Source: Microdochium bolleyi (taxonomy: Eukaryota; Ascomycota; Sordariomycetes; Xylariales; Microdochiaceae). Taken from it: a stretch of 64,000 bases of DNA. The notes below the pieces were generated by a model. That model saw only the letters and a program-made list of their open reading frames with translations, was not told the DNA's origin and did not search any database. Location of the stretch: NCBI GenBank assembly GCA_001566295.1, contig KQ964251.1:935838-999837 (forward strand), given 5' to 3'. Both the position numbers and the translations under genes were made by a program. Positions 34,705 to 47,387 of this stretch are shown piece by piece; the stretch's first letter is position 1; the number at the start of each line of letters is the position of its first letter.

Positions 34705-37700
34705 TCATTCGTGGCCAAACGCATGTCCCCGGGATGGCTGCGGGCTCACGGCGCCGCTGCCGTTCGCGCTAGGACTGCCCGAGAAGTAGCTCTGGTCGAT
34801 GCGGAAGATCCAGTCGAGCTTGTCGCGCTCATTACGCGCCGCGAACAACCAGGTGTTGTCCGTCCCATAAATGGCGAACACGCCGGCCTGCAGCCGCTCG
34901 TTGAGCCCGGCAAGTCCGGGACCTGTGTTGTTTGACCCGCCCCAGATCGACGAGATGAGGCGCCCCGAATCTGTCCGGCGGTGGCCTGGGTGGTGCTGGT
35001 TGCTCACGGAGCCGTTTGTCGAGCCGGCCACCGAGCTTGCGTCGTCGTTGTTGTTATGGATGTCGCTGCCCTGCACGCTGGCTTGGTCGTCATCGTGGTG
35101 GTTGTGGCCGTTGCCGTGGAACATGGCGAGAATCTCGGGCTGGCTGTCCACGCGCGAGTTGCGCAGGCTGACGATGGCCACCTCGTCGCCGTCGGTCGCG
35201 TTGTGGATGTGCATGTACGGCCGCCGCACCTCGACGAATCGCTTCACCCATTTACTCTGGTCGTTGCTCGGTACCAGCAGGTACCCGCCCTTGAGCACCT
35301 TGGGGTTCTTGGGAACCCGCAGGATCGTAGCGATGAGCCTTGGGGGCTCCGTGTCCTCGGGCGCGATGCCGTCCGCTGGCGGCGCCGTGTTCGCAGGGCT
35401 CAGGATCTGCGGCACCGGGTCGGGATGTCTGACCCACAGCTTGATGCACTTGTTGAGCACCGCGATTTGATGCTCATCGTATTCGGGCTTGTCGGCTTCG
35501 TTGGTCGTCTCAACCGAGTTCTCTTCCGTTGCAGCGGAGTCTAGCCCGCCGGCCTCAAGCTCCCCTTCTTGGGGGGACAGCGGCTGCACAGTGGACCGCT
35601 CATCTTCCAGCAGCGCATCGATCGAGTCTGCATCGTCGTCCCGTGGCCGCGTAGCCTCAGTAGGTTCCTCAGTCTCCGTCTCGGCCTCTGGCTCGGCCTT
35701 TGACTTCGTTGGCGGCATCCCAACCTTCTTGAGAAAGAGCTGAGCTGCTCCGATTTCAGCGACGCGGCGCTTCGTCTTCCTGGCAGCCAGGAAGTCGCTG
35801 ACCACAGAGACACCTCGGGGACTCCAGCCGGTGAGATTCTCCTCGCCCTTGACGTAATCATGCTGGCTGTTCATGCGCCACAGGTCACCCGCCCTCTTGA
35901 TCGGTGCAGGCCGCAGGCTCAACGTGTATACTGCGGAGGACGAGTGAACGATCCTCACGTGCTGCCACAGAGAGGACAACATTGACTGCTGGCGGATGTA
36001 CGACCGGCCCAGAATCTGGCAGCAGAACTTGGTCTGGAACCTCATAGGTTCAGCCAGTTTTTCAGAAGTGATCTCCCAAGACAGAGTCATCTGCACTTTG
36101 TACTTCTCAGCAGTGACACGGTCAAGAAGCAGAGATCCGTGCAGACTAGAATCCCACTGGCCGGAGATGGTGATGCTCCGCGTGCCATTAGCATTCTGAC
36201 GGAACGACGGCTTGGCGCTTAGACGAAGTGGTATCGCAGGAGCTGAAGGAGCCATGTCTGGAGTTTTTCCTGCGTGGTCCACGAGCTGAATGTTGCCGAC
36301 CTTCATCGAGCTGATGTCATCCCATGGTAAGCTATCACCCGAGCTGTGAGTCATGTTGACCGCGATGCGCCGCTGAAGACCTTGGTGAAGCTGGAAAGTC
36401 CCCGCATCCAGCTCGTTGGTTTGGGTGACTTCTACCGCGACATACTCTCCGTTCTCATCAAGCTCCAAGATCTGCACTCGTGACAGCAGGTCGTGTTTCT
36501 CTGCCGTGTAGAACTGTGTCTCATTGATGCGCGGCCCTGAAGGCTTGCCCGAGTTGACAGGTGCGTCCCGCATCTCGTCCCAGCTCAGGAGCTTATCGAG
36601 ATGCATGGAGGATATATGAGCAAAGATACCAACGCGCAAAGTGACATCTTCCGGCCCAAACAGCGGCACGCTCATACTATGAACGCTATCAAAGCGGACA
36701 GGGCCTTCGTCAAAATCTCGGATCATCTGCGTCGTGGTGACACTGTCTTCAGAGATGCCGGGAATGTAGAGTTGCGCATGGACGTCAGTACCCTCGCGCT
36801 CGGGGAAACCGATTAACTCGTGCATCACGACATTGTACTTGAGCGTGCTCGAAGGGGCGCGGGCGGTCGAGGGTTCGAGCGAGAGTTTGATGAGACCAAT
36901 GGCTTGGTATGTGTGTGGCGACAGCACTTCCAATGTGAAGTCCTGTACACGGCTTTCGAACACAGCCTTGAGTGGCACATCGACCTCGCCTATGAGAGAG
37001 TAGGCGGGCATGCAGGTCTCGATGAACGGGTTATCGAGCTTGAAGTGCTGGCTGTACTCAGGCTGATCCAGGTATTGGTGCATCTGCCGCATCTGTCTGA
37101 CCCGATCATGAAGTTTGTCAAGGCTCCAGAGGCGAATGACCGAGTTTTTGTAGTCGATAACCCTGATACCAATGCAAGGTTTCCGCGCCTCATCCAGTGC
37201 AACGTCCTCCCCTTCGCTTACGACGTCATTAAGCACCATGTCGTAGGAAGAGCAGCGTCCATGGCCCTGGTCGATGACTGCGAACTGAAAGAAGACGGCC
37301 TCGTCCAGTTCTTGACTCATGATCTGTGCCTCCTTGACAGTTGCAGCATGTTGCAGCACAGCCTCGGCCATCTTCACAGAGTGCCGATTCCTCCAATGCT
37401 CGACGGCCCGCCGTGCACGCGCGATGTCCTCCTCGGTCACCTTTGGCTTCGCCTTGGGTCGCTTGAAGGGGTCCATGCGCTCAATCTTGGCTTCGTACTG
37501 TTTCTTCTGCTCTTCGAGCTGAGTTTGGAGCTCAGCCTTCATTTGTGTCAGAGTTTCCTCAATTTTGGCCTTTTCTTTCTTGATCTCTTCAACTTCAATA
37601 GTCGCTGCTTCGGCATTCTTGAGGTGCTCTTGGAATTCTTCCTTTTGCTTCTCCAGCTGCTGTTGCGCAATCTCCCGGGAATCTCTGAAGTCCATCTCTG

Positions 37701-40079
37701 CCGTCTTGGGCGTAGAGGGCATGGTAAGCGCCGTGTCTAAAGACATGTTGTCGATTGTGCCAGTCGAAAGGTACTTCTCCCTGATCGGGTACGACGTATT
37801 AGAGTCCGCATCGTCGTCGCCATCCCGATCGTTGACACGCTCTGCCCTCGCACGCTGCACGTCTTCAAAGAGAGCATTCAGTTCCTCATCTGTCAGACTC
37901 TGGAGGTTCTTGTCTGTCCCTAGGATAGCTCCTGCGGCCTCCCGCCGGGCGAGAGACCAGTCTGAATCACGACCTATCCGACCCGGCATGGGTGAGTCAG
38001 GTCTACTGTCGCCGAAGTCAGATCCTGCTTTGCTGATTGATCTCTCGTGCCCCGGGCGCGTTGGTGTGGATGCCTCGCTCATCAGGCCTTGTATCTGACT
38101 CGCCGTCAGTGACTGACGCAGCAGGCTCTGTCTCTGCTCGTCTCGCTCAGCTTTCGCTTCCATGGGGTGGTTGAACCGGAAGATGTGGAAGTCACCAAGG
38201 ATGACTCGGTAACCAGAATGAAGTCGTGTGGGCTCGCTTGTTCGTCGGCCGTTGACCATGACGGATGCGTCCTCATTCGGGACCACCATCACCGTACCGT
38301 CTGCCGAGTTCTCGAAGGAGCAGTGGTTGTGCAGGATTCGCGAGCCGTTCAGACGGATGTTTGCCGTTTGTTCGGAATTCGACTCCACGTTACCGACTGT
38401 GGTCTTGCCTGGTTTCAAGTTGTATACCAAGCATTCGGCGAGTAGCGGATCGTCAGACAAATTGACCAAATGAGGCATCTTCTTGGGCGTCGACAGGCCG
38501 ATGAAGCCCTTTTCGATGCTGATTCCGAGTTCTTCAAGAGCCGCTTCACGCTCCTTGTGAATCTCCTCCGTCTTGAGCAGCTTCTCCTCCCATGTTTGAT
38601 TGAGGTCCGTGAGGAGTTTCTCACTTTGACTGAGCTGCTCTGCAATCTCGGCTTTCGACACCTTTTTGACGGAACCATCGGCTTGTGTGATGCTGACGAT
38701 CTGCTTTTCCAACGGTGTGCCTTCCGCATAGACTTCTTCTGGAGGCACAGCAACGCCTCCCGGTCCAACAGGGCCGCCTCCGAGCTTTCCTCGCAGAAGC
38801 GCCAGCTCCTCTTTCAGCTCTCTAATCATCCTGGCATTGGCGTCCTCGTTGACCACGGCGTGGTTCTTAATTCTCTTTGCCGAATCGGCGTATCTGAGGG
38901 TGCTGAGCGTCTCGTCGTAGTTGATGTCTGCGGGACTAATGGCTGCAATCATGGCCGTCATACTGTTGCCGCCGAGCGAGTCCTTCAGTAGCCACGTCAG
39001 GACACTGTCACGGTACGGAACTTGGCCGGTGGCGCCGCCTTTCTTCTTCTTGCCTGTGGAAAGATCGGCAAGAGCTGCAATGACACGGCCGAGTGTGGAC
39101 AGAGATCTGTTGATTTCAGCTCCTTCCTTTAGACGCGCACCCGTTGCGCCTGTTGAATTCGCACGCTCTGAACCAGCCAAATCGACCAGGCTGATCTTTG
39201 CCTGTTTCTCCATTTCCATTTTCGTCTCCAAGTCCATCTTCTTCTGCGTAAGCATGAGCGTGAAGACAGCGTGACTTCGGCTGGACGTCTCGTTCATGTT
39301 TGTCGCGGCTACCGTTCTCGCTTTGTTTCCTTCGTCCATCAAGTTCTCGATCTCTTGAAAACTACTGACGACAAGCTTGGCCAGATCTTCGACATAGGGA
39401 CCGGTAGCCGGGTGCTCGCGGACCTTGAGGTTGCCCTTGGTTGACGGATTTAACAGGTCGCGGACTCGCTCGTTGTAGATTTCCAGGTATGAGACTTCGA
39501 CTGTACACTTGGTTGTCTTGTCTTGCTCAAGCTTGGCAATCTCCTTGAACATGTCCTGGCAAATCTTGGGGATTATACCATGCTCTTTGCCATAGCCCAT
39601 CATAGAGTATGATTTTCCTGAGCCCGTTTGACCATAAGCGAAGATACAGTTGTTGTAACCCCCGAAGGCGTTTTCCAGCAGCGGCTTTCCGAGGTCATCG
39701 TGTAGGTTGTCTTGACCAGCGTAACTGGGGTCAGATTTGTCGAAGGACCAATATGACCTGTCGAAGGCGAATGCCTTGGGACCCGCATCCTTGGCGCCTT
39801 TTCCCGCGGCATCAGGAGGCGTCGACAAGACGGTCTGGTTGTTCTTCATTTCCACGATACATTTTGCTCCCCTCTCGATCTCTGTACCAAATGTCACATG
39901 TTAGCCATCCTGCACTATGGTAATGTTATCGCCTAGCATGGCTGTGAGAACCCCGTGGGGGGGCTTTCGCCGTCGAACGCTGCCAACCTCCAGGAGAATC
40001 CCATTTCGTGCTCACCTCTGCTGTTGAAAGGTCGACATCTCACCACCACCTTGATGTTACCACCACCGGCGGGTGGCAT
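34705..40079 (-). CDS. Kinesin-3 motor (KIF1A/Unc104/UncA type)
   Basis: A small first exon (40016-40079, MPPAGGGNIKVVVRCRPFNSR) joins over a 134-nt intron to one very long exon (34705-39881), giving about 1746 residues. Motor domain residues about 5-360: P-loop GQTGSGKS (105-112), switch I NMNETSSRSH, switch II LVDLAGSERA, and a lysine K-loop (GKKKKGG, about 298-304) typical of kinesin-3. Neck and coiled coils follow, then an FHA domain (about 490-595), further coiled coil, KIF1B-like and DUF3694 regions (about 860-1300), and a C-terminal PH domain (starting near 1552, GGYLLVPSNDQSKWVKRFVE). In fungi such motors carry early endosomes and vesicles toward microtubule plus ends; the PH domain binds phosphoinositides. 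Domain order is complete and no break is seen. Confidence 0.95.
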
Positions 40080-41834
40080 GCTGGGCAGATTATGGGGGCT
40101 GCCCCGAGCTGATGTTGTGAGTCTGTCGTGCTATCGTTCCCGGGCACCGTCTGGCAACATGCGGTGTGCCGCCGTGGACGCTACCGGGCACTGCGCGATC
40201 GTTGTGGTTCGGCGCCGCAGGCCTCTGAACCCCTTAGTCGTGTACAGGGGGAGGGCGTCTGTAGTGGGTTATTCGCGTGATTGATGTCGCATGTCGGTGC
40301 CGCCTGTCCTGCGTGGTCGCAGACGTCCGGAAGACAGGCTCAGAGCTCAGTGCGCTGAGCTTGTTGAGGAGCGGCCCTTCGAAAGGTGGCAGTCTGGGCT
40401 CGGAGGATCGGCCGGGAGATGAGGGTCGAAATAGCGGTCGAGGCGGCACTGATGGCGGGATCCCTCGTCGCAAAAACGGTGCTGCCTCTCGCGAGCAGCT
40501 GTAGCCCGCGTGCTGGGTATATCGTATCGTCGCGAGGAACCGGGCAGTTCTCAAGCTCGGTTCGTGGTGTGTTTTGTTGTTATCCCGCCAAAGGACTAAA
40601 AAGACGTCACGCGCTGGTTGCGTTGGGTGTTGGACGGGCTCAGTCGTTTTGGGGGGGTCTAATTTCCAGCTAGAGGATCAATCCCGCCTTGTGATTCGGT
40701 CAGCTGCACCGTTGACAGCCGGACGCGGTCGAGAACAGGTCGGGGTCTCCCGCCACTGTGCCTGCATGTGCAATTTCCCTTGCCCGCGCACCCTCCAACA
40801 CTCAACACATCCTTCGAGTCACTCTCCACTTCAGTATTGGGATAAGGTACATGGCCAGCAGCGCCGGCGTTTTCCTCGCTGCAGCAATATTGGACCAGAT
40901 GCAACACTGTAGCACTAACATGAACATGCTTTCTCATACATCAGGTCTTGAGTCCGAGATCCCACAAGTTCGAAAAAAAACAGCGGTCATTGCATCCGTA
41001 TATCTGCTCCTGCTAATGTCAACCAAGCAATGTGTGCGACGTCCTCCTCTGGCTTCGTGAAGTCCCGAGCGCTATGCATTTGACTTAAATTTGAAGCATT
41101 GACTACTTCGGTGGCACGTCCATATTGAAAAGTTGCGCTCACCCTAGTCCTCGGCTCAATATCAAGACAAATCCTGGCAACTAACTGTTGGACGCGCATA
41201 GATCCGAATTATCTGCTTTGCTGTGTCTGATAGTGTTGACTATCTCACTTATACAAGTTTTGGCCTGCTTAGGGTAAGCACATTGCTAGGAATGTTTAAT
41301 CGATTTGATCATATCGAAATAAGTGGTCCCAATAATCCAATAAAACAAGAAAAAATATAAATAAGATAACAAAAGGCAAGAGATTAAACTTAACGAATAA
41401 AGCCATGCAAATCAGTAATCGATCTGGCCTGCACTGGCGCAGCGATTGCCCCGTCCGCCAGATCACCACCTGTCATCTCTTCTCATACCATACCCTTCAT
41501 TCCGCAGGGACATTAGATTAGTGCGTAGAAGCGGCTCGAACGATTGGTCAATCTGATCCCTTAACTAGCACAGTGGACCGGTCCGTCCGTCTGCTCAGCC
41601 AGACAAGTAGTTACGTCAAGGTACTTCAAAGATGAAGACCCGACGGAGAAATGCCTCATGGATACACCAGTAGACAAACGAAAAAAAAGCTCTCGTGGTT
41701 GCGGCACGCAATGATACGAGAAGATCTGGATTGGACAAGGGCATGGACATGTGGTTCATGTAAGTCAAATGTTGCGAAAGCGTTATGTTCATTGCAGTAG
41801 ACATATTTTATTCCTGTATAGTATATATCGACAA
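40080..41834. other. Kinesin promoter side and 3' region of the LTA4H-like gene
   Basis: 1.75 kb. The part near 40080 is GC-rich and should contain the kinesin promoter. Positions about 41280-41410 are strongly AT-rich (A-rich tracts, AAATATAAATAAG), close to the LTA4H-like 3' end. No gene recognised. Confidence 0.45.
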
Positions 41835-44083
41835 TCATTTGAGTCCAAGGTCCCGCTCAAGTTGACCCTTCGTAGTGGACGGGTAAAAGTCCTTGTGCTC
41901 CTTGAAGGTCTTGACAGCTAGGTCTCTGTCGACCTCGTTGAGTTTCCTGTACAGCGGGCGGACGAACTTCATCCGTCCTACGCAAGACACGAGCTCAACG
42001 ACGCCGGGAATCTCGCTCTTGTCACCCGCCTCAAGCGCAATTAGGTAGTACGCAGCCTTAAGCTCCACGTTCTTGGAGGAGCTGATGCTGTATGTGCTGC
42101 CAAGCAGGTGAGATCTCTCTGCACTCAACGGCTTGGGGAAGTTCTGCACAGCCTGGAGGAATACGAGAGTCTGGTTGGCCGTGAACGACTTGATATCGTC
42201 CGCACTGGGCGTGTAGGTCTGATTCATGTGTTAGCGATATCTTCCTTCGCTCAACATCGGTACGCGTTTAACTTACCTCGTCCTTCCACTTCTCGGCAAG
42301 CGTCAGACAGCTGTCGACATAAGCTGTGTTGAACTCGGGCTTAGGCGGCAGTCCCGGCTGGTAGAATCGCTCCTCCCAAGGAATGCTGGCGATCTTCTCT
42401 TTGATCTCTTCGTTGCCGTAGCTGTTGAAGAAGTCAAGGAAGGTCTGCTTGAACTCAAACGAGTCCAAGGACTTGCGAGCCCAGGTCTGGAAGTAGTGTG
42501 GGATGAACTTGTCGAAGTGCTCCCTGCCTACGAGTCTGTCGAGGTAGTACAGGAAATGGAAGCCCTTCTCGTATGGGATTGTGCTGAAGGCATCCTCAGG
42601 ATCGACACCCGTATGGTTGATGATGAGTTTCGTGAATTCGTGGTTCTCCCCAAACAACTTGACCGAGTCCTCTGTACTAGTATGAGCATGATGTTGGTGA
42701 CTGACTCGATCGTGTGTACTTACCCAACGCTTTCCAGCCGATGATTGCAGAGAAGTCAAACTGAGGTTCGCCGTGGATAGCAGCCCCAATGCGGCGCTCG
42801 AGGTAAGTGGTCCAGCCCTCGTTCAGCCAGCTAAAGATATATCAGATTGCGCTCCTGTTCATCTCATGTCACCCACACTTACAAATGCTCCCAGCTTGCG
42901 CATCCAACCAGGTTGCCACTCCAGCCTGGTCACGAACATTAGTGTCAAATGGCCTCAGTATCAGGTCTCTTCCGCCCAAGGACTCTCATGACTTACTGTG
43001 ACTCAGCTCGTGCGCAATCACATCAACGTTCTGGCGATCTCCACTGATGATTGTAGGGGTTGCAAATGTGAAGATGGGGTTCTCCATGCCTGAAACGTCG
43101 TGTCAACTCAAAAGTGAAATCAAGGGTCGTTGCGTTGACAACTCACCACCGTAAGCGAAGCTGGGAGGCAAGACCAGCACGTTGTACTCGCCCCATTGAT
43201 AGTCGAAGACTAGCTTCTCGGCTACCGCGAGGAACTTGTCCATGTCATCCTCTAGCTCCCACTTGGCTTCCTCGAGCGCCTCCGGGCCGCAAGAGACAAC
43301 GGAGCGTTTGCCAATAGGGGCAGTCGCAAGGTCTCCCGACGCTAGCGCGAAGAGGTACGAAGGGATCGGCACTTTCTGCTCGAAGCGATATACGTTCTGC
43401 TCGCCGCTGGGTTGATCCTTGACAGGCACACCGCTGGCCACGACTTGTAGGGGCGAGGTGATCTTGAAGCTGAAAGTCGACTTGACATCGGGCGTGTCCT
43501 GGCAGGGGAAGATGGACCGAGCGAGGATGGCCTGGCATTGGGAGTAGACATAAGGGTGTTTCTTGTTACCGGTCTGTGCCGGGGTCATCCATTGAAGACC
43601 GACACACTTGGACGTGGTCTGGAGGGCGATGTCGAGCTTGACGACTTGGCCCTGGGCCGCGCCGTCAGGCACGGCAACATGAAGCGGCTCGCCATACGGC
43701 TCTACGCGGGACCGAACCTCCCACTTGGAGTCCGCAGCGTCGAGCTTGACGGAGGCGATGTCCAAGGCGTTGGTATCAAGGATGATCTCATTGCTCTGAC
43801 GGTCCGTCAGGGACTCGAGCTCGAGCAGGACGGAGCCCTCAAGACGCTGCTTGTCAAAGTTGATGGCGAAGTCGACCGACGTGTGGCGGACCCGCCAGTG
43901 GCCGTAGTTGGCGAGAGTGTTGGGATCACGGGTTGCCATGGCGGTGCTGTATGGGCGGCGCGGGGGAGATGAGGCTGTCGCAAACGACGGGCTGCGGATT
44001 GTGATCTGGAGGCTCCGGAGGGCGAGAGTGCCCCTCGCGGCGAAGCTTGTGCTGCGGCTGCCCGCACCCCGCATCAGGCCCAT
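41835..44083 (-). CDS. Leukotriene A4 hydrolase-type M1 aminopeptidase
   Basis: Six exons (43147-44083, 42997-43089, 42883-42925, 42724-42830, 42277-42671, 41835-42218; introns 52-71 nt) encode about 652 residues, all joining in phase. M1 features are complete: GGMEN (312-316), zinc site HELSH (339-343) with the second glutamate in WLNEG (Glu362) 18 residues on, and FSTIPYEKGFHFLYYLD with the likely catalytic tyrosine. The C-terminal part is the helical LTA4H domain. The first 48 residues (RSTSFAARGTLALRSLQ, PPRRPYST) look like a mitochondrial presequence; an internal ATG (MATRDPNTLANYG, residue 49) would give a cytosolic form. Family role: aminopeptidase and epoxide hydrolase. Yeast Lap2 is the counterpart. 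Confidence 0.94.
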
Positions 44084-47000
44084 CGCAAATCAGGGTCGCT
44101 AAGCGATGGAGAACTGCGGTTGGTGTGCAAGCAAATCTGACCACGCGGCGTGCTTGCTCGTGCGAGTTAGCAGCGCCAGATTGCGGGAGAGTGCAAGGCC
44201 CAGCCGTTGCTCCCGCAGGACCTGCCTGCCTGATCCAGCCTAGGCGCATCGCGACTCTGGCCGCGCTTAGCCGCGCCTTCAGCACCTTCCGCCTTCAAGC
44301 CATCTCCACATCTTCCGCCTGACCATCGCCAAACCTGCTTCCAAGATCCTGTCAAGCGGCCCTGACACCTGCCACTGATGAGCGTGCTCCTCCTTGCGGG
44401 CGACCTGCCACATGCGGAACCGCAGACCTCGCTTAAGCTGCCCGTCGACATCGCAGCGGCAGCTGGCTGCACGGGCGCTCCAACACCTGTATCTGTGACG
44501 CACTAAGGCGCGACTTCATCGACACGGTCGCACACCTTGTCGCTGCCATCTCTGATCATGTCGACGCCAGGCTCGTGGCGAATCCCCAGCGTCATGGTCC
44601 CGGGGCGCGGGGGGTGGGATGCACGCATTGCCGAGCCCGCGCCGTGCCCGCGCCGTGCATTGCCTTCCCTTCCGACAGACGCTGAGTTGTCATATGAGAC
44701 TGGTCACATAAGGGGAGCCTTGACGTAACTCTGGCCGCGCAACGGCCGCCGCCCGTGAAAAGCAAATGCCTCAACACTCGCAACCTTGCCTGCAGTGCCT
44801 CGAGATCCGAAGCTCGGCAGCCTCCCGTATCTCGAGTTTGCTTCGTTCTGTCTGCCAAGTCTGAGGCTGCCGCCACACATATCGTGCCTGAGTCAACTTG
44901 AAACATTCTAGGCCTGGATATGCTCGCTATTTCCTTTTGAGGCTTGACTCTCTCTGTATTAGCAGACTCTGTGCACGAGCCATGGTCGGAATAGAGTTGC
45001 AGGACATGTCATCATGGCCATGCGACTCGGCCGTACCTGCATCAACCCCTGACAAAGAAGTGTGGGCGGATTTGACGACTCTGCCCCGTGGGCCTTTTCT
45101 TGACGAACAAATGATTCGTGTCGACTTTCAAAGAGGCGGATTGCGAGCATGTGATCGTGCAGCTCCCAGCGCAGGCCGCCTTGAACATTCGCACGAACCA
45201 TTATCTTAGGTATCTTCGCTGCGTCACCTGAAAAGATGGATACATCACAAGGTGGGGGAACCCTTCATAGAAGTGTCAACGCTTGTCTCCTGAAGCACAC
45301 TGTAGAGTTCAACGAGCTTCGGATATTAGTCTATATGACAGAGAACTATTAATGAGGCTCTAGAAGACAGTCTTAGAAGCCCAGCCAGCTCCACCTATAC
45401 CTCAGCGCGTTATAGCCGGAGCCGAAAGTTCCAACAGAGGGATTCTTACCCATGGCCGTTTCACAAGGGCGAACTACACATGTCACAAAGCCCCAATGCG
45501 GCTTACGTCACAAAAGGCCATGTGTGCAAACCGCGGCCGCCCCCTTGTAGGTTCGTTGGAATACGATCACCTTGCCACCTACGGTATGCGATTGTCTCTT
45601 ATACTGACAATCTAGCGTAGTTCGCATAATCACACAGAACATTCACACGTTTCACCCCTCGATGCATTATATGCTTTGCACATGCATGCCGATCTGCTTG
45701 CTTTTCCAGACACGCCCAGCATGCAAGTCTTCGCAGTCAGGGACCGCCACAAGGTAGGCACGGTCCCTCACACAGAATCAACAACCCAGTCACAACAAGG
45801 ATGCCACCGTGGATCAGCAATCTTCCGCCTGCTCGCGATGCACTCGGACCGACCTCCAGACAGATATCGCAGGGTTAGACCCGAGGAAATGTATTAGAAA
45901 GTGCCCATCCTGCACGCAGCGCGTGTCAATGATAATCAATGCCCAAATAGAGTATTTTGCACCGCAACTTATCGTGGTCGATGCCCTCGGGGAAGTCCTT
46001 GTATTGGCAAACCAGACGGACCGCCCACGGAGATTTCTGGACCAAGCTTCTCGGCACCTGCACCTCGGAAGTTTCCACAGGATGCTTCCAAGATTTCCCA
46101 GGCTGGACTCCGACGGGCATTGCTGTGCATGATACTTGGCTCAACTATTATGGGTGGCAAACAGCTTCCCCCTTTGGTTCCCGAGCCTCGAGGGCGATCA
46201 AACAGTGACGCCCAAGTCTGCAACGAACACGAGGAAGTGGAGTCATCTTGGAATACTTGACTCAAGCGGGCGCATTGGAGACGGGTCAGCGAAGAGTTGT
46301 GGCAACAATCCTACATTGTTATCACATTTTTGCCTTGGCTGCTCGAATGGCGCAGCATTGACCCGGTGAACTCGCCGGCGGATCGTCCTGACCACGACCT
46401 CTCTTGACCTCTTGACCGACGTCGATTGTGTGACGAATTCTCGGTGCTGTCTCATTTGATGGACTTTCACGCTGCTCCTCGCCTCATTCGCTCGTCAGAG
46501 GAGTCCCTCAAACCGTGGAACCTATAATAATCAGGCCTGATATAGGTACTTGTATCCGTTCTGTGTTGGTGCTCCCTTGCTGTCCAGGTACCACTGCTCT
46601 GGGATCTGGACTGGCCCGGGCATGGGGAAGTGGGCCACTGCGAGACCCTGTTCCCTCTCGGATTGTCCGGGCCATGCCCATGCCTGGGGGCTGTGACAAT
46701 CCCTCACACCATGCGAACCGTCGCCAACGGCCGAACCAGCAACAAGCCACATACATGATCTGCGCGAACTGGTATTATCGTATCGCAGCAGCTCTGTCTC
46801 AGGGCTGGCTGGAAGCATGCGAGCACCCAGCGACACCGGCGGGGATTTTCATCGAGACTGCAGCATCTCACCAGCGTCACACCGTCGCCTCTGTCGTTCC
46901 TGGCCTTGTCCTGCAGGTCGAGCCCCTGGAAGCCCCCTGGCCGCATATTCAGGTACGTCTTGGTCACGCCAGTTGCTGGGTCCAAGCAAGCCACGGGGGC

Positions 47001-47375
47001 GTTCTCAGAGATCAGGAGCTGGACATTTCCTAAGCTCCCGAGGCCGCTCTGTCATGTGCCTGACAGAAATAGCCCTCTCCTCTCCGTGACGGGGCCCAAT
47101 CTGCGGGTAGGCATCGTCAACAGTCGCGATGAAGTGGATAGGAGTCTTGCTCGGAGTCGCCATGGGCCCCTTGACAGAAGCGGAAGTTGCCACCATCGTG
47201 CAGTGTGATGCGTGCTGCTGCACCCCGTACTTATGCTGATGCACGCCGCATCGCTCCGCAGAGACGTAGCAATGTAATGCAGGCGCACCTCGATCACACA
47301 AATTCTTTGGACGAACCGCCCGCCCTCACGGGGGGATAATGCGGCACAGCGGCACAGCATACACACGGTGGCCAA

Positions 47376-47387
47376 GGGGGGGGGGGG
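47376..47387. repeat. Homopolymer tract, 12 G
   Basis: Twelve consecutive G residues flanked by CCAA and TTTC in the coding-poor interval. Such runs are prone to sequencing and assembly error. Confidence 0.85.

Noticed and set aside
36820..37740. 306-codon plus-strand ORF opposite the kinesin gene
   Set aside because: Antisense shadow of the kinesin coiled-coil and KIF1B region. The leucine-rich look comes from reading E/K/Q-rich codons backwards.
41520..41620. tRNA- or 5S-like fragments (CGTTCGAGCC on the minus strand; CCGTCCGTCTGCTCAGCC on the plus strand)
   Set aside because: The T-arm is imperfect, no matching acceptor stem or anticodon arm forms, and the 5S-like piece is too short. At most a decayed relic.
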